Assembly: GCA_031308135.1 (NCBI GenBank)
Contig: JAHLJT010008446.1
Span: forward strand, 160,313,161-160,377,160
Reading direction: 5' to 3'
DNA: 64,000 nt
Source: Acheta domesticus
Taxonomy: Eukaryota > Arthropoda > Insecta > Orthoptera > Gryllidae
Below, one piece after another: positions 9,341 to 21,189 of the stretch; position 1 is the first letter of the stretch; each line of letters starts with the position of its first letter. The translations under genes and the position numbers were made by a program. The notes below the pieces were generated by a model that was not told the origin of the DNA, made no database searches, and worked only from the letters and a program-made list of their open reading frames with translations.

Positions 9341-11150
9341 AACAACAGTGGTCACAGCACATCAGCCTATTCAACTCGATAATTCAAAATACATTATTTA
9401 CTATTACATACACACGTTTAACATTATTTTAAATTCAGCAAAAGTATGTATTCACGAAACGATGCATAAAAAGTTTTATATCTACGAGTACAATATTTTT
9501 CAATTTTTCCATTATTTTTCATTTCAATACAAGATAAGCGATTAATTGTAATTAAAAAATCGTAAAAGCTGAAATTGTGAATCACTGGCTTCTGTGGAGT
9601 AGTATAGAAGCTCCATGAGACCCCCTTCCTATGGGTGAACTACTGTGACCAGCGTGAACAGCGTGGCAGAAAGCGGTAATAAAGGTTGCGCGAAGTGAAT
9701 CGGTGGCCCCCACGCAGCACGCCATCGACTTTGCGACGAAATTTCCAGGAAAGGACAGGAAGCAGTTGAAAGAGAAGGATCGAGATATGTGCACAAAGCT
9801 TTCCTCTTAAGATATTGAGAAGCCCACAAGATTATAAATAGAACTAAAAGTACAATGAGCTCAAAACAATGCTGGGGTGACTGAGGCACCACAAGACCTG
9901 CGTTTCAGATGCCTGAAAATTACAACAACAACAAAAATATTTTGAAAAAGCCAACAAAAATACAAAATTGGAAGAGAAAGGTACTAATATATTTCATTGC
10001 ACTTGCATCTAAATTTAGCAGAGCATTTGTATTTACAACATATAAAATGAAGGAAAATTAATGATCATTAGAATAAAATAGGCAATTTCCTAAACATCCA
10101 ATGCCTAGTCATTACTAAGAACGGAATTTATCTCTAAAACTTTTGAATGCCTTTTCTTTGAATTCACAAGCAGAACTGCAATAGATCCACTTGAGGTTCT
10201 CCAATGCGTCTGAGGAGCCAATTTTTAAAGCTTTTTATTCTTTTCTTATATTAAAATTTATTATTTGAAAATTAATATTAAAATTCGTCTATATATTAAA
10301 GTTTAAAAAAACGAAATTATTGGTCATTTATTTTAAAAACCATCCAATATTTCTTCCTTTTCCTGAAACTTGGCATTAGATATTTACTCCGACGTGTCGG
10401 ACGATTGTTACCCCTTTCGTGGGCAAAATATATCCAGATTTAATTAGTAAAAACTGATATGAAAAAATGATTAAATAATGTAATGTTATTTGGAATTTAC
10501 ATTGATGAATGAAATCATATCATCCATTATTACATACAAGGAGGTGGGAAGTATTCTTCTCACGGCCCTTTTTGGGTATGAAAAAAATATACATGAACTA
10601 CATATAAAAATTTTAATTTTTTAACAAAATTCTTTTATTTTGCATTAATTTTCTATGAAAAATTCTAAAACGTGGATCTAAAACAGAGTGGCACAGAAAA
10701 TGAACAAAAATACACACGAAACTACATGGTACGCAAAATGAATTCGCATATGATAACACGAATTTATACATTGGGGATTATCCTAGACATTCAGGCATCG
10801 TCATAATCAGCATCAAGAAGTTAAATTTTTGTATTGAGAGTACAAAGACTATCAAATTACCCCTCAAAACTTGTTTGTATAAAATCATAAATGCCAAGAA
10901 AATAGCAAGGGAACTACGTTTCGCACGTATACAATAATTATGATAATACACAGATTACCCCGTAAAAATTTGTAGAACACAAATTGAACATTACCCAAAC
11001 ATCTAACTAAATGACAAAATAAACAAACCCATTCTCACATACCTCAAAACATAAAAAAAGGAACATAATCCATAAAAACTGGTAGAAGTACGCTCACGAC
11101 AATGCTATATCATTTACACTTTACCTCACGCGGCCTCCAAACTCAACAAT
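9341..11150. other. AT-rich DNA without recognised features
   Basis: Reading all frames I see only short chance ORFs. There are local A/T runs and no recognisable TE motif, tRNA or terminal repeat. Confidence 0.5.
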
Positions 11151-11199
11151 GATGGAAATGGCGGGAAGTGCACTAAGCAGAAACGTTTCCAATAGTCAA

Positions 11200-11465
11200 A
11201 GATAAATTACAATACATGGCATGGGCAATAAGAACGCTTCAGAAGGGAACTGGAGAGATATTAGTGAAGTGGGAAGCATGCTTCCCACGGCCCACGAAAG
11301 GGTTACGTGGCGCAGTTCGCCTGAACTGGGTTCGCCGATTGTCGACAACCGGCCGAGTCTCGGTCGGCAACTGGCTACGAAGGACAGTCGAGCGCGTGGT
11401 CTCGAGAGAAGAGAGGCGTGCGAGCGCTGGTCGGTAAAATTCGCGGAGAATGCAGACTTCTAGTC
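11200..11465. other. GC-rich island with two short overlapping ORFs
   Basis: A compositional island inside AT-rich DNA, rich in CG dinucleotides (GTCGACAACCGGCCGAGTC and similar). Two overlapping plus ORFs of 73 and 80 codons are open here, which GC-rich DNA allows by chance. I recognise neither. It could be a promoter-type CpG block, part of an LTR or a TE leader. Confidence 0.25.
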
Positions 11466-11482
11466 TCTATGGCGGACATCTG

Positions 11483-12025
11483 TCACCCTTAAAATCAAAC
11501 TTCCCGCTCGCCCCTTGAGGGTGAGATGGGAGCGAACTTTGAAATCTTAAATTGGAAACCCCAATTCTTATTATAGATTCGGATTCTACACTAAGAAATC
11601 ATAAGTTTGGTTTAAAACATTTTTTGATCCAGAGACGATCCGATTATTTGTATGCATGTACGTCCAGCGGTTTCAAATCGCCCGCGCTGATTTAACCCAA
11701 TTAAATCAAATACTTTAATGAAAAATTCAGGAGAAAACTTTCATTTAAGATTTCAAATTTGCCTCCTCCACCCCTAGAGAGCGGGGGAGGGAGAGTTGAT
11801 TTTAGATCAGGCAGATTTTCCTATTTGAAATATTATTTTTTTGTCTGGAACATGTCTGGATAGTCTCTCAATCAAAATTTTTTTAGATCAAATATGTATT
11901 TTTTAGCAAAGAATCCGAATCTGGAATAAAATTGGGGGTTCTCATTTAAGATTTGAAAGTTGGCTCCCGCGTCATCCTCAAGGGGCGAGGGGGGAAGTTT
12001 GATTTTAGGTCTGACATATTTCCCC
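11483..12025. repeat. Three copies of a ~115-bp module, one inverted
   Basis: Module landmarks are TTTAAGATTT, a purine/pyrimidine GC block with CCTCAAGGGGCGAG-like sequence, then AGTTTGATTTTA. Copies lie at about 11483-11595 (inverted), 11735-11830 and 11903-12025 (direct). The outer two form an imperfect inverted repeat that includes GAATCCGAATCT (11889-11900) and its complement (about 11577-11588). No ORF. Confidence 0.65.
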
Positions 12026-12213
12026 TTGGAGATATTAATTTTTTGCCTTTGACTTTTTTGTACCTTGGATATTTTTCCAGTTATTTTGATTTTTCAAGTT
12101 AAATGGGCCATCCTATCTACACTCGTCGTCATAAAAAAGCTGCTCCCAGAACAATAAGGTGGATTGCGATCATTGTTGGCAGACAGATAAAGGGTGTCAT
12201 GAATACAAAATGA

Positions 12214-12420
12214 TTACACTTTCACATTTCTAGGACAAACATTTATTGCACTGCACGGCCACAGACGGTTCAATTGGTATGGCGTGGAGCCGCCATGTTG
12301 GCGAACACACGCGTTGAGACGTCGCGGAAAGGAGTTGTACAGGTCTCGAATGGAGTCCTGTGCTAGTGTCAAAGAAAAAAAAAATTTAACAATTTGTTGA
12401 ACTCGTTTCAGCATCACAAA
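12214..12420 (-). pseudogene. Tc1-like transposase, C-terminal end (detached)
   Basis: The minus frame reads DSIRDLYNSFPRRLNACVRQHGGSTPY, the standard C-terminus of Tc1-family transposases (I..LI.SMPRR...CI...GG.T.Y). It is separated by about 540 bp from the rest of the transposase at 12960-13500 on the same strand, and is probably the same copy split by an insertion. Confidence 0.72.
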
Positions 12421-12959
12421 GTATTCTAGAACATTCGAGGAAAAAATGAATGGTTAATCTAATCACATTTCGTGAATTTTTTAAAACTAGTCTACACTCT
12501 TAATAGAACTCTCATCTGCAGCTATAGTTATCTAGTAGGGGGTATAAATGCTCTCGAATCGCCGAAACAAATTCTCGCGAGATAGTTATCTCGCCGTGAT
12601 CTGCTCTCCCATGGACATGGGGAGCACGTCTAGTCTCTCCACCGCCTCACACCCCACGCACTCTATCACACCGCAGCCTATCTTGCCCCGCTAACCACCG
12701 CGAGCGGCGGCGACGGAGGCGGCGGCTTCCTCTTGAGCCAGCGGAGGGAGGGGCAGTAGCCTTACTGCAATCGCACACACGCCAAGCGAAGATAGCGGGA
12801 AAATCAATTTTTTTAAAAGTGGGACGTGCGAAATTCAAATTTGCGCCTCCATAACACACTGCTGCACCATGGAACTCCCTTAACTGGTGGGTAGATTCCA
12901 CAAAGACCACCCCGCTGAGTGAAAGTCAATGTTTATTCGGAGCGCCGGGAAAAATCTGC
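12421..12959. other. Inserted segment splitting the Tc1-like transposase
   Basis: Unassigned DNA lying between two parts of one transposase. It includes a GC-rich stretch (about 12590-12760) with GGCGGCGACGGAGGCGGCGG-type repeats, and a minus ORF of 87 codons that I do not recognise. No terminal repeats or duplication were found that would define it as a particular element. Confidence 0.4.
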
Positions 12960-13500
12960 TAACAGCTACGCCATCCTATGCAAGCTTGCCAAGTTTTTGC
13001 AGATGGGTGGGTAGGGTTGGAATCCTGATCGCACAATCCATAGCACCTCGAATATTCTCAATCGAGGAGAGGTCTGGCGATGCGGCTGGCCATGGCAGTG
13101 TATCCATGGCTCCAAGGCATGCTCGGGAGATGGTTGCGGTATGCGGACGCGCGTTTTCTGTTGAAATAGGGCATGGATATGGGCATTCACGAAGCGGCAG
13201 GGCCACCGGTTGAAGGATCTCCTGAACGTACCGTGCAGCTATCACGGTGCCTCTGAGGAACACTAATGGTGAACGGGCACCATAGGAAATTGCCCCATAC
13301 CATTACACCAGGCTGGCGGGACGTGTGGTGGGATACCACAAACCGCTCGTCGTGGCGCTCCCCCACTCCGCCTTCAGACACGGACCCAGTAGTCGACGCC
13401 ATGAAGACAGAAGCGGGACTCGTCGCTGATGATGACCCACTGCAAGTCTGCTTGGCCCCAGGTCATATTGAGATTTTCATGTAGTGCTGTTATTGTGTTG
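12960..13500 (-). pseudogene. Tc1/mariner-type transposase relic (DDE core)
   Basis: Minus frames give, in order, ISDESRFCLHGVDYW (about 13390-13440), QPGVMVWGN (about 13283-13310), RYVQEILQPVALPL (about 13195-13235), STENARPHTATISRACL (about 13110-13165) and PWPAASPDLSSIENIRGAM (about 13035-13090). These match the Tc1 DD34E core: FSDESRF, GVMVWG, QQDNARPHTA and WP..SPDLNPIEN. The second catalytic Asp has become Glu (TENARP) and at least one frameshift is present near 13250, so it is inactive. Tc1 transposases cut and paste DNA at TA sites. Confidence 0.82.
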
Positions 13501-14475
13501 TGCTGGATCTCTGTATTAATAAAAACAACCATTGTGGAGAAATTCTATTTAATTTTGACAACATCGGTTATAGTGAACCTTGCATATAGTGAACCAAAAA
13601 TGTTAGTCCCCAGAAGCTCACAACACCGAAGTTGACTGTATCAGAATCCCCTGGATGTTGGTGTAACAAATGGACATATTCCTACAGAATCTCGAAGAAA
13701 TTAGAAGCAAACATGAGAATGCGTTCTTTGTCACAAAAGTAGCAGAAAAATTGCAGTAAGTACAAAAATTATATGTAGAAGGGAAGAACATTCCAAATAC
13801 ATAAAAGAGGCATGTAATAAATTAAATTATGTTTCAAAACACAGAAGCACATTAGATCACTCAATATATTTTGATGAAATAAAAATCCTGGATAGAGAAC
13901 GAAAGAAAATTCTTCCAAGTCATGTCTGAAATTCTCAACATTAAATTACCCAACAGTGTTGTTGAAAGTAACGATTTTAATAGTGCTACTGCTAATATTT
14001 TATGAAAATTCGAAATGAATTGAATACAAATTTTATCAATTGTCAATTTGATGCAGGTCGTCATCATTTTCTTTGTCATCTCCTGACGTATTTCTTACTT
14101 ACTCCCCACACACACACACAGATAATCATGCATTTAACCATTTCTGAACATTCTGTATTAACAAGATTCTGACTCTATGCTAACACGTAATAATGACCAA
14201 AGTGATCATTATCTGTTATATATTATTTAGTTTTTTGGCATTAGGGATGTAACTCTTAAATATGGATTAATGATGGAACGTAGAAAATGATGTGTGGAAT
14301 TCATGGAATTCTATGGTGAGTAGATGGTAACTTTATTTTCATTTTTGTTCGTAGTTAGTTGTGAAGGTTTATCTGAGTTTAATAACAACCCATCAATAAA
14401 AAGATTTAATAAAAGAATATATTACGAAAGACAACAATACAGGTCAACTTTAGCCGTGTAATAAAAATATAAATA
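13501..14475. other. AT-rich DNA; one short pogo/Tigger-like terminal motif
   Basis: At 13570-13600 GGTTATAGTGAACC is followed by CATATAGTGAACC, resembling the doubled GTTATAGTGAAC-type termini of Tigger/pogo elements. No partner end was found. The rest shows an (AC)n run near 14107-14121 and no coding signal. Confidence 0.35.
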
Positions 14476-14479
14476 ACGA

Positions 14480-15611
14480 GGAAATAATGGGGAGTATCGT
14501 CTCCTGTATTATTTCAGTAGTATACCTTTGGGTTCCGGCTCTCACACGCAACCAGTCTTTATCAATGAGGGTTGTAAAGAAAGAGAAGATTACGGAGACT
14601 TGACGAATTCCACTTTGCCTTCAAAAATATGGATGATTTCTTGAAAAAAAAAACGCATCGAAATATTCATGTAAAATGCAACCCGCATCACATGTCAACC
14701 TATATCGGCAAATAACTCATAAACAAAGCGTTTTAGAGCCTTAAAAAGTAAAATTTTGAGGCAAGAGGCCTCAAAGAAACGTTTTCCACACCATAATCTA
14801 CAAGATAACACATTCCCCGATCCATTCAATTAACTTTTCGGTTCCACGTTTCAATATTATCAAGGCCAACTTAATTTTTCAGACCTTCCTGCTGTTAGCA
14901 ATTTTTGTGGCGACACGCTTAGAAGGCTTAGATTCGACAATCTTTATTTACGCTTTCTGTTAACACCGTAGTTTGTGCAGTCTGACGAAGTTTATTTGCA
15001 TAATCATGAATTCAAGATTTGCTCTCCAGCAACAACTAGAAGTACTATTATAGTTGCTTCATACCTATACCTATCAAGATTGTTTCTTATGCGTGTAGTG
15101 AAACTATTCAATTAACGTTTTTTCATGATCTATAAGTGCTGTGTACTTAATTGTGGAGTGATGTGGGTGTTCAGTGAAGAGTGAAGATTGTGTTTGTGTT
15201 TTACCTGTACCAATATATTCGATATCATTCGATGAAATTTTCAAGTCAACGGGTTCACGTAGCTTTCTCAAAAGTAAAAAGCTCGTATTTTTGTTACTAT
15301 CACGAAAAACTAAAACCTAACTGACAAAGAATATTGAATAATTACTTAAAATGTCTTTAAGTAAGTGTTGGGAATTGTTCCAAGCAAATTCTCCATGATA
15401 TTGAATAAATATTTATTGAAAATTTCTTTTACACATTAATTGCATTGTTTTTTATTTTATTTGTAATTGTGTTAGTACATTGCAAGTTACCTTTATAGAT
15501 TTTAAACAAATAAACACGTTTCGTTAACTACTTTCCCTCTTAGAATGAAAATAGAAGGATAGGGATAAGTGTGGGGTCTGGCATGCGCGAGTTCTCGCAT
15601 GGATACGCAGA
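14480..15611 (+). mobile_element. Helitron-like non-autonomous element, copy 1 (decayed 3' end)
   Basis: Shares two long blocks with 22855-23756: TATTATTTCAGTAGTATA (about 14507-14524) and a block around CACAAAGAAAC/CTACA (about 14760-14810). With both other copies it shares a ~370-bp 3' part containing AGTAAAAAGCT, TTCCAAG and a final hairpin. The end, GCGCGAGTTCTCGC (15585-15598) then ATGGATACGCAG, is a mutated form of the CTAG-ending terminus of the other copies. No Rep/helicase ORF. Confidence 0.6.
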
Positions 15612-16239
15612 GGTATTGGGAGAAAACTTGTGGTTTGGAACAACACAAAGAGCAAACTTTTTAAAGTAGCTAAAGTAAAATAGCTAGAAATAAATGGAAA
15701 ACAAAAATCAAAACTCGCTAGCCTACAATAGTACGTGAATCAATTAAAAAACAACTAAATTTAAAATTATAGAAAGAATAGTGCAAGTCACCCGACAACT
15801 GCAAACGATCGCAGTCCAAACGCACGATTTAAATGTTGGCGGTATATGGAAGTATGTACACCAACACCCAGCTGTAAACTCATATTGTAAATAAAACACT
15901 GTTTGATATTCAACTCAAGGTGTCGGTTCGTTAAGATATTAAAAATGCAAACATCGTTTGAGCAACATTCCCATGTACCGAAGTGGACTTCCTAATGCCT
16001 ACTAAATTGTTTCTAATGCTAACAAATGGCATTTAGTACTCAAAGGTGAAAACATTAGTTTGATTATTTTTTGGCTCGGAATTGCTTTTCTTGAGGTAAG
16101 TAAGGACGGAGAAAATAATTCAATGCTTTTTAGTATACAAATAATTTTTCAATTTTCTCACCCCAGCAAGCTGGCACCCTGACTCTCGAAAACACACTCG
16201 GTTCTTCATAACAAATCAAGGAAAGTTAAATATAATTGC

Positions 16240-16599
16240 AATGAGTAGGTTTGTTCTTGCCTGATCCAGTATTTTTGCACTACTCTACTTGGATTTCTCT
16301 AGAGTAAAAACCTTTTCAATTATTTGACTATCAAGGAAAACGAAAAGCTAAATCTCTAGGAAGATTGAAAAATTTCTTCACATGTTGTTTTTAAGGAAGT
16401 ATTAATTGTTCCAAGAACATCTCTCTATAATGTTGAATAAGCTTTAATTGAAAATTTGTTTTAAACATCAATTGCATTGTTATTTTGTTTGATGTTCTGT
16501 AAGTACATTAGTAGTTCCTCTCCTTTATGGAAAGGATAGACAAATGTATAGGGAAAGGTTGGGATTTAACATGCGAGAGTTCTCGCACGGGTACGCTAG
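16240..16599 (+). mobile_element. Helitron-like 3' end, copy 2
   Basis: Ends with hairpin GCGAGAGTTCTCGC (16573-16586) followed by ACGGGTACGCTAG, with CTAG at 16596-16599, then T. A short GC hairpin about 10 nt before a CTRR end, inserted 5' of a T, is the Helitron 3' signature. Upstream about 350 bp align by eye with the other two copies. The 5' end (expected TC) is not located. Non-coding. Confidence 0.68.
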
Positions 16600-16789
16600 T
16601 AATAATAAAACACCGGAGATTAGTGTTTAAATTTGTAGTAATTTTTGTGATGTACACGTGAGAAATTTCCATGAATATTAGAAGTTATTAAAGAATCGTT
16701 AGGAGACCGGACGAGAAAGAGTAAACAAAGTGATATACAAATGCATAGTTAGCCAATCGGAAGCATTAGAAAGCATTTTCGGTTGGGTT

Positions 16790-17620
16790 CATACGCATCG
16801 TTCGTTCTTCAGCTCTTCAGGCTCAACGTTTCACCTTCTGTATTTCCTCTACTCTATCAAAACGCTGTACTATCCCCGCTCTGTTCTTTTGCATTTGATA
16901 CAGTCCACACACACTACTCTTGCGCAAGCTCCGGCCATATGTCCCACATTTCATCTACAATCTTCTTACAAATTACTTCTCGAAATTTTTCCGTTCGCTA
17001 TCAATCTTTTACATCTTACACTCGTCCTATTCTCGCCGGCGTCCCCCAGAGCTCCGTACTTTCACCTTTTCTATTCTCTCTTTTTCCTAAACGACGCCCC
17101 CACCATCCCTGGTGTCGGGGACTTTATCTATGCTGACGATATAGCGTTCACGGTCAAAGATAGCCGAATAAGATCGTGGTGAAGCGACTCCAGCGTGCCG
17201 CTCAAGCGCTCTCTAAATGCAGCACTGAGAACGGCCTCACGCTCAATGCGCCGAAATGCCAAGACATTTTTTCTCATAAATCCTCACACAACACAAACAC
17301 TGTCGCTCCCATCCACCTCAATGGTCGCACTATTGGCGGGACGAAATTAAATATTTATCAGTTACATTCGACCGAAGACTGACTTGGAAAACTACACTTA
17401 TCTAACGCTCGAAGCATCATGAGAAGCGAATTTCGGCACTACTCCCCCTCGTTAAGAGCCGAGCTCTTAAGAACAAAATTGAACGCCGTCTATATCTCTC
17501 ATGCACACAGAGCGCGGGGCTACGCGCTTGCGAGATATGAGCTGGAACCCTTGAAACTTGGCTCAGTTTTCTCACACGAGCAGAAAATTACATTATACGT
17601 GTGACATTTAATCCTCCTCC
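16790..17620 (+). pseudogene. Jockey-like reverse transcriptase relic
   Basis: Frameshifted plus-strand RT. It shows FDTVHTHYS (motif A remnant, about 16885-16912), AGVPQSSVLSPFLFSLF (about 17035-17085; motif GVPQGSVLSP), then NDAPTIPGVGDFIYADDIAFTV (about 17090-17155) with intact YADD. These are followed by RLQRAAQALSKCSTENGLTLNAPKC, the thumb region, and HLNGRTIGGTK. At least two frameshifts lie between these blocks. The downstream part to about 17990 is the decayed 3' end. Confidence 0.8.
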
Positions 17621-17989
17621 AGATAGAGTCTTCGCGAATGAACTCACAGAAAGGAACAATAAACCAATCACCGATACACTACACGTGCTCGCACGGAAAG
17701 AATTCATGACATTTTCAACAACATCAACTCTCGCCTTCTCTTCCAATCCTACAAACAATACTTAACCTAAACCAATAACACATCAACTAAAGAAACTCCC
17801 TTCAGATGTCATTTTCTTAAAGCCACCTTGAAACATAAACTCATATCTTCATCACTCACAACACTCTACACTTCATAAAACAAACTCAGAGAAACAACAC
17901 ACCCTCCACAACCACAGGTGCGGGAGTGATCCTAGCGCCACAAATACACTTTCTCACAATCACCTCCATCTAATGTAATTAGATGTAAT

Positions 17990-19230
17990 TAATGTAATTA
18001 GTTATTTAGATATTGTGACAATTCAAACTGTTTTAATTTAGAAAAACATATTACGAACATACCTCGTAATGTCTTATAAATGGAAGCTATGGTATTGTCG
18101 CAGTGACAAAAGACGGTGCAATGGCGTCGGAACTGTGTATATTATGACGCGAATATACATAATTGAAGCGTAGTCCGAGCCAGCCAACGTAAACAAATAA
18201 AACAGCTTATTTTAAGTGAGATGCAAACGAGAACTACAATTGTAGAATAGCATGGAATTTGGGAAAATTTCAATAGCACAAAGTGACGTCAATGGACAGT
18301 TGAATGTTACAAGCAGTGTGGATGGTAGGGAAAATCACGGAAATAATAAAATGGAGACAATTTTAAGGCTTTTAAGAAAATGGAATTTTCTTTCCAACTT
18401 TTGCCGATAATTTTTCAAGAGCCGGACGTGAGCAAATAAGCAAACGGAGTTAGAAAACGTGATTTTCGTTTGAAACAATGTGTCAAACAAAAACGGGACA
18501 GAGAGTTTTTTGTTCAAAAACTTTTTCGTGGTGAAGACAGTTTACAGACAGACGAGAAAGAGTTTCGTGGGGAACGTATCATAGTTCGTGTCAAATAAGG
18601 AGTAATTTTTGTTAGAGGACGCATCGTGTTTGCGTGAAAAATGATAACAGTTTCGTAGTCCGAATATGAGTGTAGGGATTCGAACGGGAAATATTATATC
18701 AATCTATGGCGTGAGCTGGTGAAATAGAATGCAGATCTCCGGCAGCAGGGTGAGAAAATGGAGTTGTGATTGCAGCGGAATTTCCAGCGTTGCAGAATTT
18801 ACAGGGAAGTGAATTACTTTTCTTTTGATTCAACTGAGTGAACGCACGGGTATCATAGCAAGGTCAAGCTCGTTAAAATTTTAATTCAAAACTAGAAAAA
18901 TATTTCTTTTGGTAATGATAACTTTGAATGTCCATGCTAGGAAAAAAAAAAACATGCGCGCAGAATATATGTAGTAATGAAATGTTAAGTGTGTGCGTGT
19001 GAAAGTAATGTTTTTGTGTTATTATTATTTTTATGTGTTTGTTTCATTGGTGTAAATGTTAAATATCTCATTGGATAGTTCACGGATAAAGTTAGTTGAC
19101 AAAGGAGATTAATTTCAGGAAAACAGAAATTAAATAAATCAGTGCGCCATTGATAGTGGCTTTGAAATTGATGTTTACGTGTTATCCTTTGCAGTAGTAT
19201 CCACAATAGAGACAATCACCGTACCTGTTA
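17990..19230. other. Unassigned AT-rich DNA
   Basis: A small direct repeat of ATGTAATTA-type units closes the RT relic at about 17973-18003. Beyond it I see no conserved protein motif, terminal repeat or RNA gene, only short chance ORFs. Confidence 0.45.
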
Positions 19231-19382
19231 AGGCGGCTTTGCCGTTCACACGATCCTACAAATTTTCTGAAACTGTTTAAAGTGTTTGGGGCCGAAGCTT
19301 GTGTATTGAGAGGTACGCCGACGCACGGCGAATTAGATATCATTTTTATTATGAAAAAATAAACATCCCACCACGTGGAGTT

Positions 19383-19620
19383 GTTTACAGTGGCACGCCA
19401 ACGTACGCCGGATAAGAGTATAATAATAATAATAATTATTATTATTATTACTATTATTATTATTATTATTATTATTTATTAACAAACACGCCCGAGAACC
19501 ATTTACAGTGGCTGCCCAACGTGGGGCAAGGAAAGAATATTATTGTTCTTGTTTATATTATTAGTGTTATCAATTATTATTAAGAGAACCATTTACAGTG
19601 GCGACCCAACGCGAGGGCTT
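19383..19620 (+). repeat. Repeated primer-binding-site-like units
   Basis: Three diverged units: TTTACAGTGGCACGCCAACG at 19384-19403, TTTACAGTGGCTGCCCAACG at 19502-19521 and TTTACAGTGGCGACCCAACG at 19592-19611, the last two preceded by GAGAACCA. The string TTTACA-GTGGC..CCCAACG resembles the junction of an LTR end with a tRNA primer-binding site in Gypsy-type elements. No gag/pol follows. Confidence 0.45.
19420..19480. repeat. (AAT)n/(ATT)n microsatellite
   Basis: AAT repeats turning into ATT repeats, so the tract can fold back on itself. It lies between the first two primer-site-like units. Confidence 0.9.
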
Positions 19621-19709
19621 TGACAAACCGGAGAACCGTTAACAATATGCTTATTAAATAGATTAAATTTATTTCTTCTTTTAGAATAGTTTTAGATATT
19701 ATGTTTAGA

Positions 19710-19868
19710 TTTAAGTATTAGATATAAGGAACTGTAAATATGTAAATAACCCAGCAAAACCTGTAAAACTATTTTGGTTTAAGTACTAGTATAAGGAACT
19801 GTAAATATTGTAAATAAGTGTATACCAATCCAAAACTGTAAAACTGTACAATATTCAATAAAGAGAAC
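19710..19868 (+). repeat. Two-copy tandem repeat ending in a polyadenylation-like signal
   Basis: AAGTATTAGATATAAGGAAC.. (about 19713) recurs as AAGTACTAGTATAAGGAAC.. (about 19780), each followed by TGTAAATA and AAACTGTAAAACT-like strings. The second ends in CAATAAAG at 19857. It could be the R region of a decayed LTR, but no LTR boundaries were found. Confidence 0.5.
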
Positions 19869-20105
19869 TGGGGAATGTGGGTGAACTGGAAAAATGAAAA
19901 AATTTCAAAATCACTTCTTCTTGGGAGATGCTACAAAATGAAGAAACTTGCACCAAGCACATGGAAAAATGTCAATCCAAAGCACATCAATTCGGGAAAA
20001 CCGAATTCAGTGCAGGTTAGCCACTGAATAATGCAAACACTCCACTAGCACTCGGAAGAGCTCGCACAAGGGAGCAGAATGCAAAAACTGAAGACAGCAA
20101 CTTCG

Positions 20106-20258
20106 TATGTGTGTGTGTGTAAGCATTAGGTAATTAGAGAAAGTGCGCAGAAAAAACAAAAAGAAATTAATTTGAGACGATACTACACATAAAGACAATT
20201 AAAAGGTGGGGATTACAACTTGCCAGACAGAACGATGTGTGGTTTGGTAGAGGACAGA
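20106..20258 (+). repeat. Direct repeat, left copy (GT-rich start)
   Basis: Starts with a (TG)n run and continues TAAGCATTAGGTAATTAGAG through to GTTTGGTAGAGGACAGAAC. It recurs at 21012-21181 with about 95% identity in the non-microsatellite part. Confidence 0.88.
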
Positions 20259-20340
20259 ACGATTTGCATCATGGTCGAGTAGAGAACGTTTTGTATCGCG
20301 GTAGAGTACAGAACGATGTTAGTAGTGGTAAAGAATAAAA
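20240..20340 (+). repeat. Degenerate ~35-bp tandem units
   Basis: GGTAGAGGACAGAACGAT, then GGTCGAGTAGAGAACGTT and GGTAGAGTACAGAACGAT, each with a TTGCATCATGG/TTGTATCGCGG-like spacer. Slightly further on (about 20368-20423) CAATCGACAATCGTCGT is also duplicated. Non-coding. Confidence 0.65.
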
Positions 20341-21011
20341 CATGAGCAGTGATCGCGGGTATTCTTATTAGTTGCAATCGACAATCGTCGTCTTATTAGT
20401 AGGACGCTATCGACAATCGTCGTTGAAGTAGGCAGGGGACTCAAAAACAAAAGTTTCAAACTGATTAATACATATTTTAACATGCATGAAGATCATAGGC
20501 CTGGGACCAGGAAGAAAAAACACGTATAATAAACTCAAAGAGAAAACGTTTGAGAAGTTAGACAGTGTTATGAGGAACAGGGAAACATAAGTATGGCGCT
20601 GCACAATTTCTGAATGTGTGCCATTGGAAAGTCAGTACACAGCTCATTCTTGTTGTATATTGTTCGTTAGATAGCCAAAGTGTGAAGCAGTTGTATGCCA
20701 TACCGATGTGGCGGTCTCTGAGTAACCGCATTACTGATCCACAGATGTTCAATTTGTCACTGTTCCATATACGTACGTATCATAAATACAAATAATACAT
20801 TTTAGGACCCCCCCATAATCCATTTGATAATTGGATGCAATGTCATACTGATGAGACCTCATTAAGTGGCCGCAATACTGAAAAACCTAATTTTTTTCAA
20901 ATTTTTCATTAAATCATTGGTAAGCACAAGAAAATAATTGTATAATCTTAGCAACAATAAAAAATGAAACGAATGGTTGATTTGGAACGTTTTATGACAA
21001 ATTAAGAACAG

Positions 21012-21181
21012 AAGTGTGTGTGTGTGTGTGTGTGTGTGTGTAAGCATTAGGCAATTAGAGAAAGTGAGCAGAAAAAACAAAAAGAAATTAATTTGAGACG
21101 CTACTACACATAAAGACAATTAAAAGGTTGGGGATTACAATTTGCCAGACAGAACGATGTGTGGTTTGGTAGAGGACAGAA
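21012..21181 (+). repeat. Direct repeat, right copy (longer GT run)
   Basis: Second copy of the 20106-20258 segment, with the (TG)n tract expanded to about 13 units. The copies lie about 900 bp apart. Confidence 0.88.
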
Positions 21182-21189
21182 TATAATAT

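Noticed and set aside
19420..19480. AAT/ATT tract as a matrix-attachment or origin signal
   Set aside because: A simple microsatellite explains it; nothing else supports a functional role.
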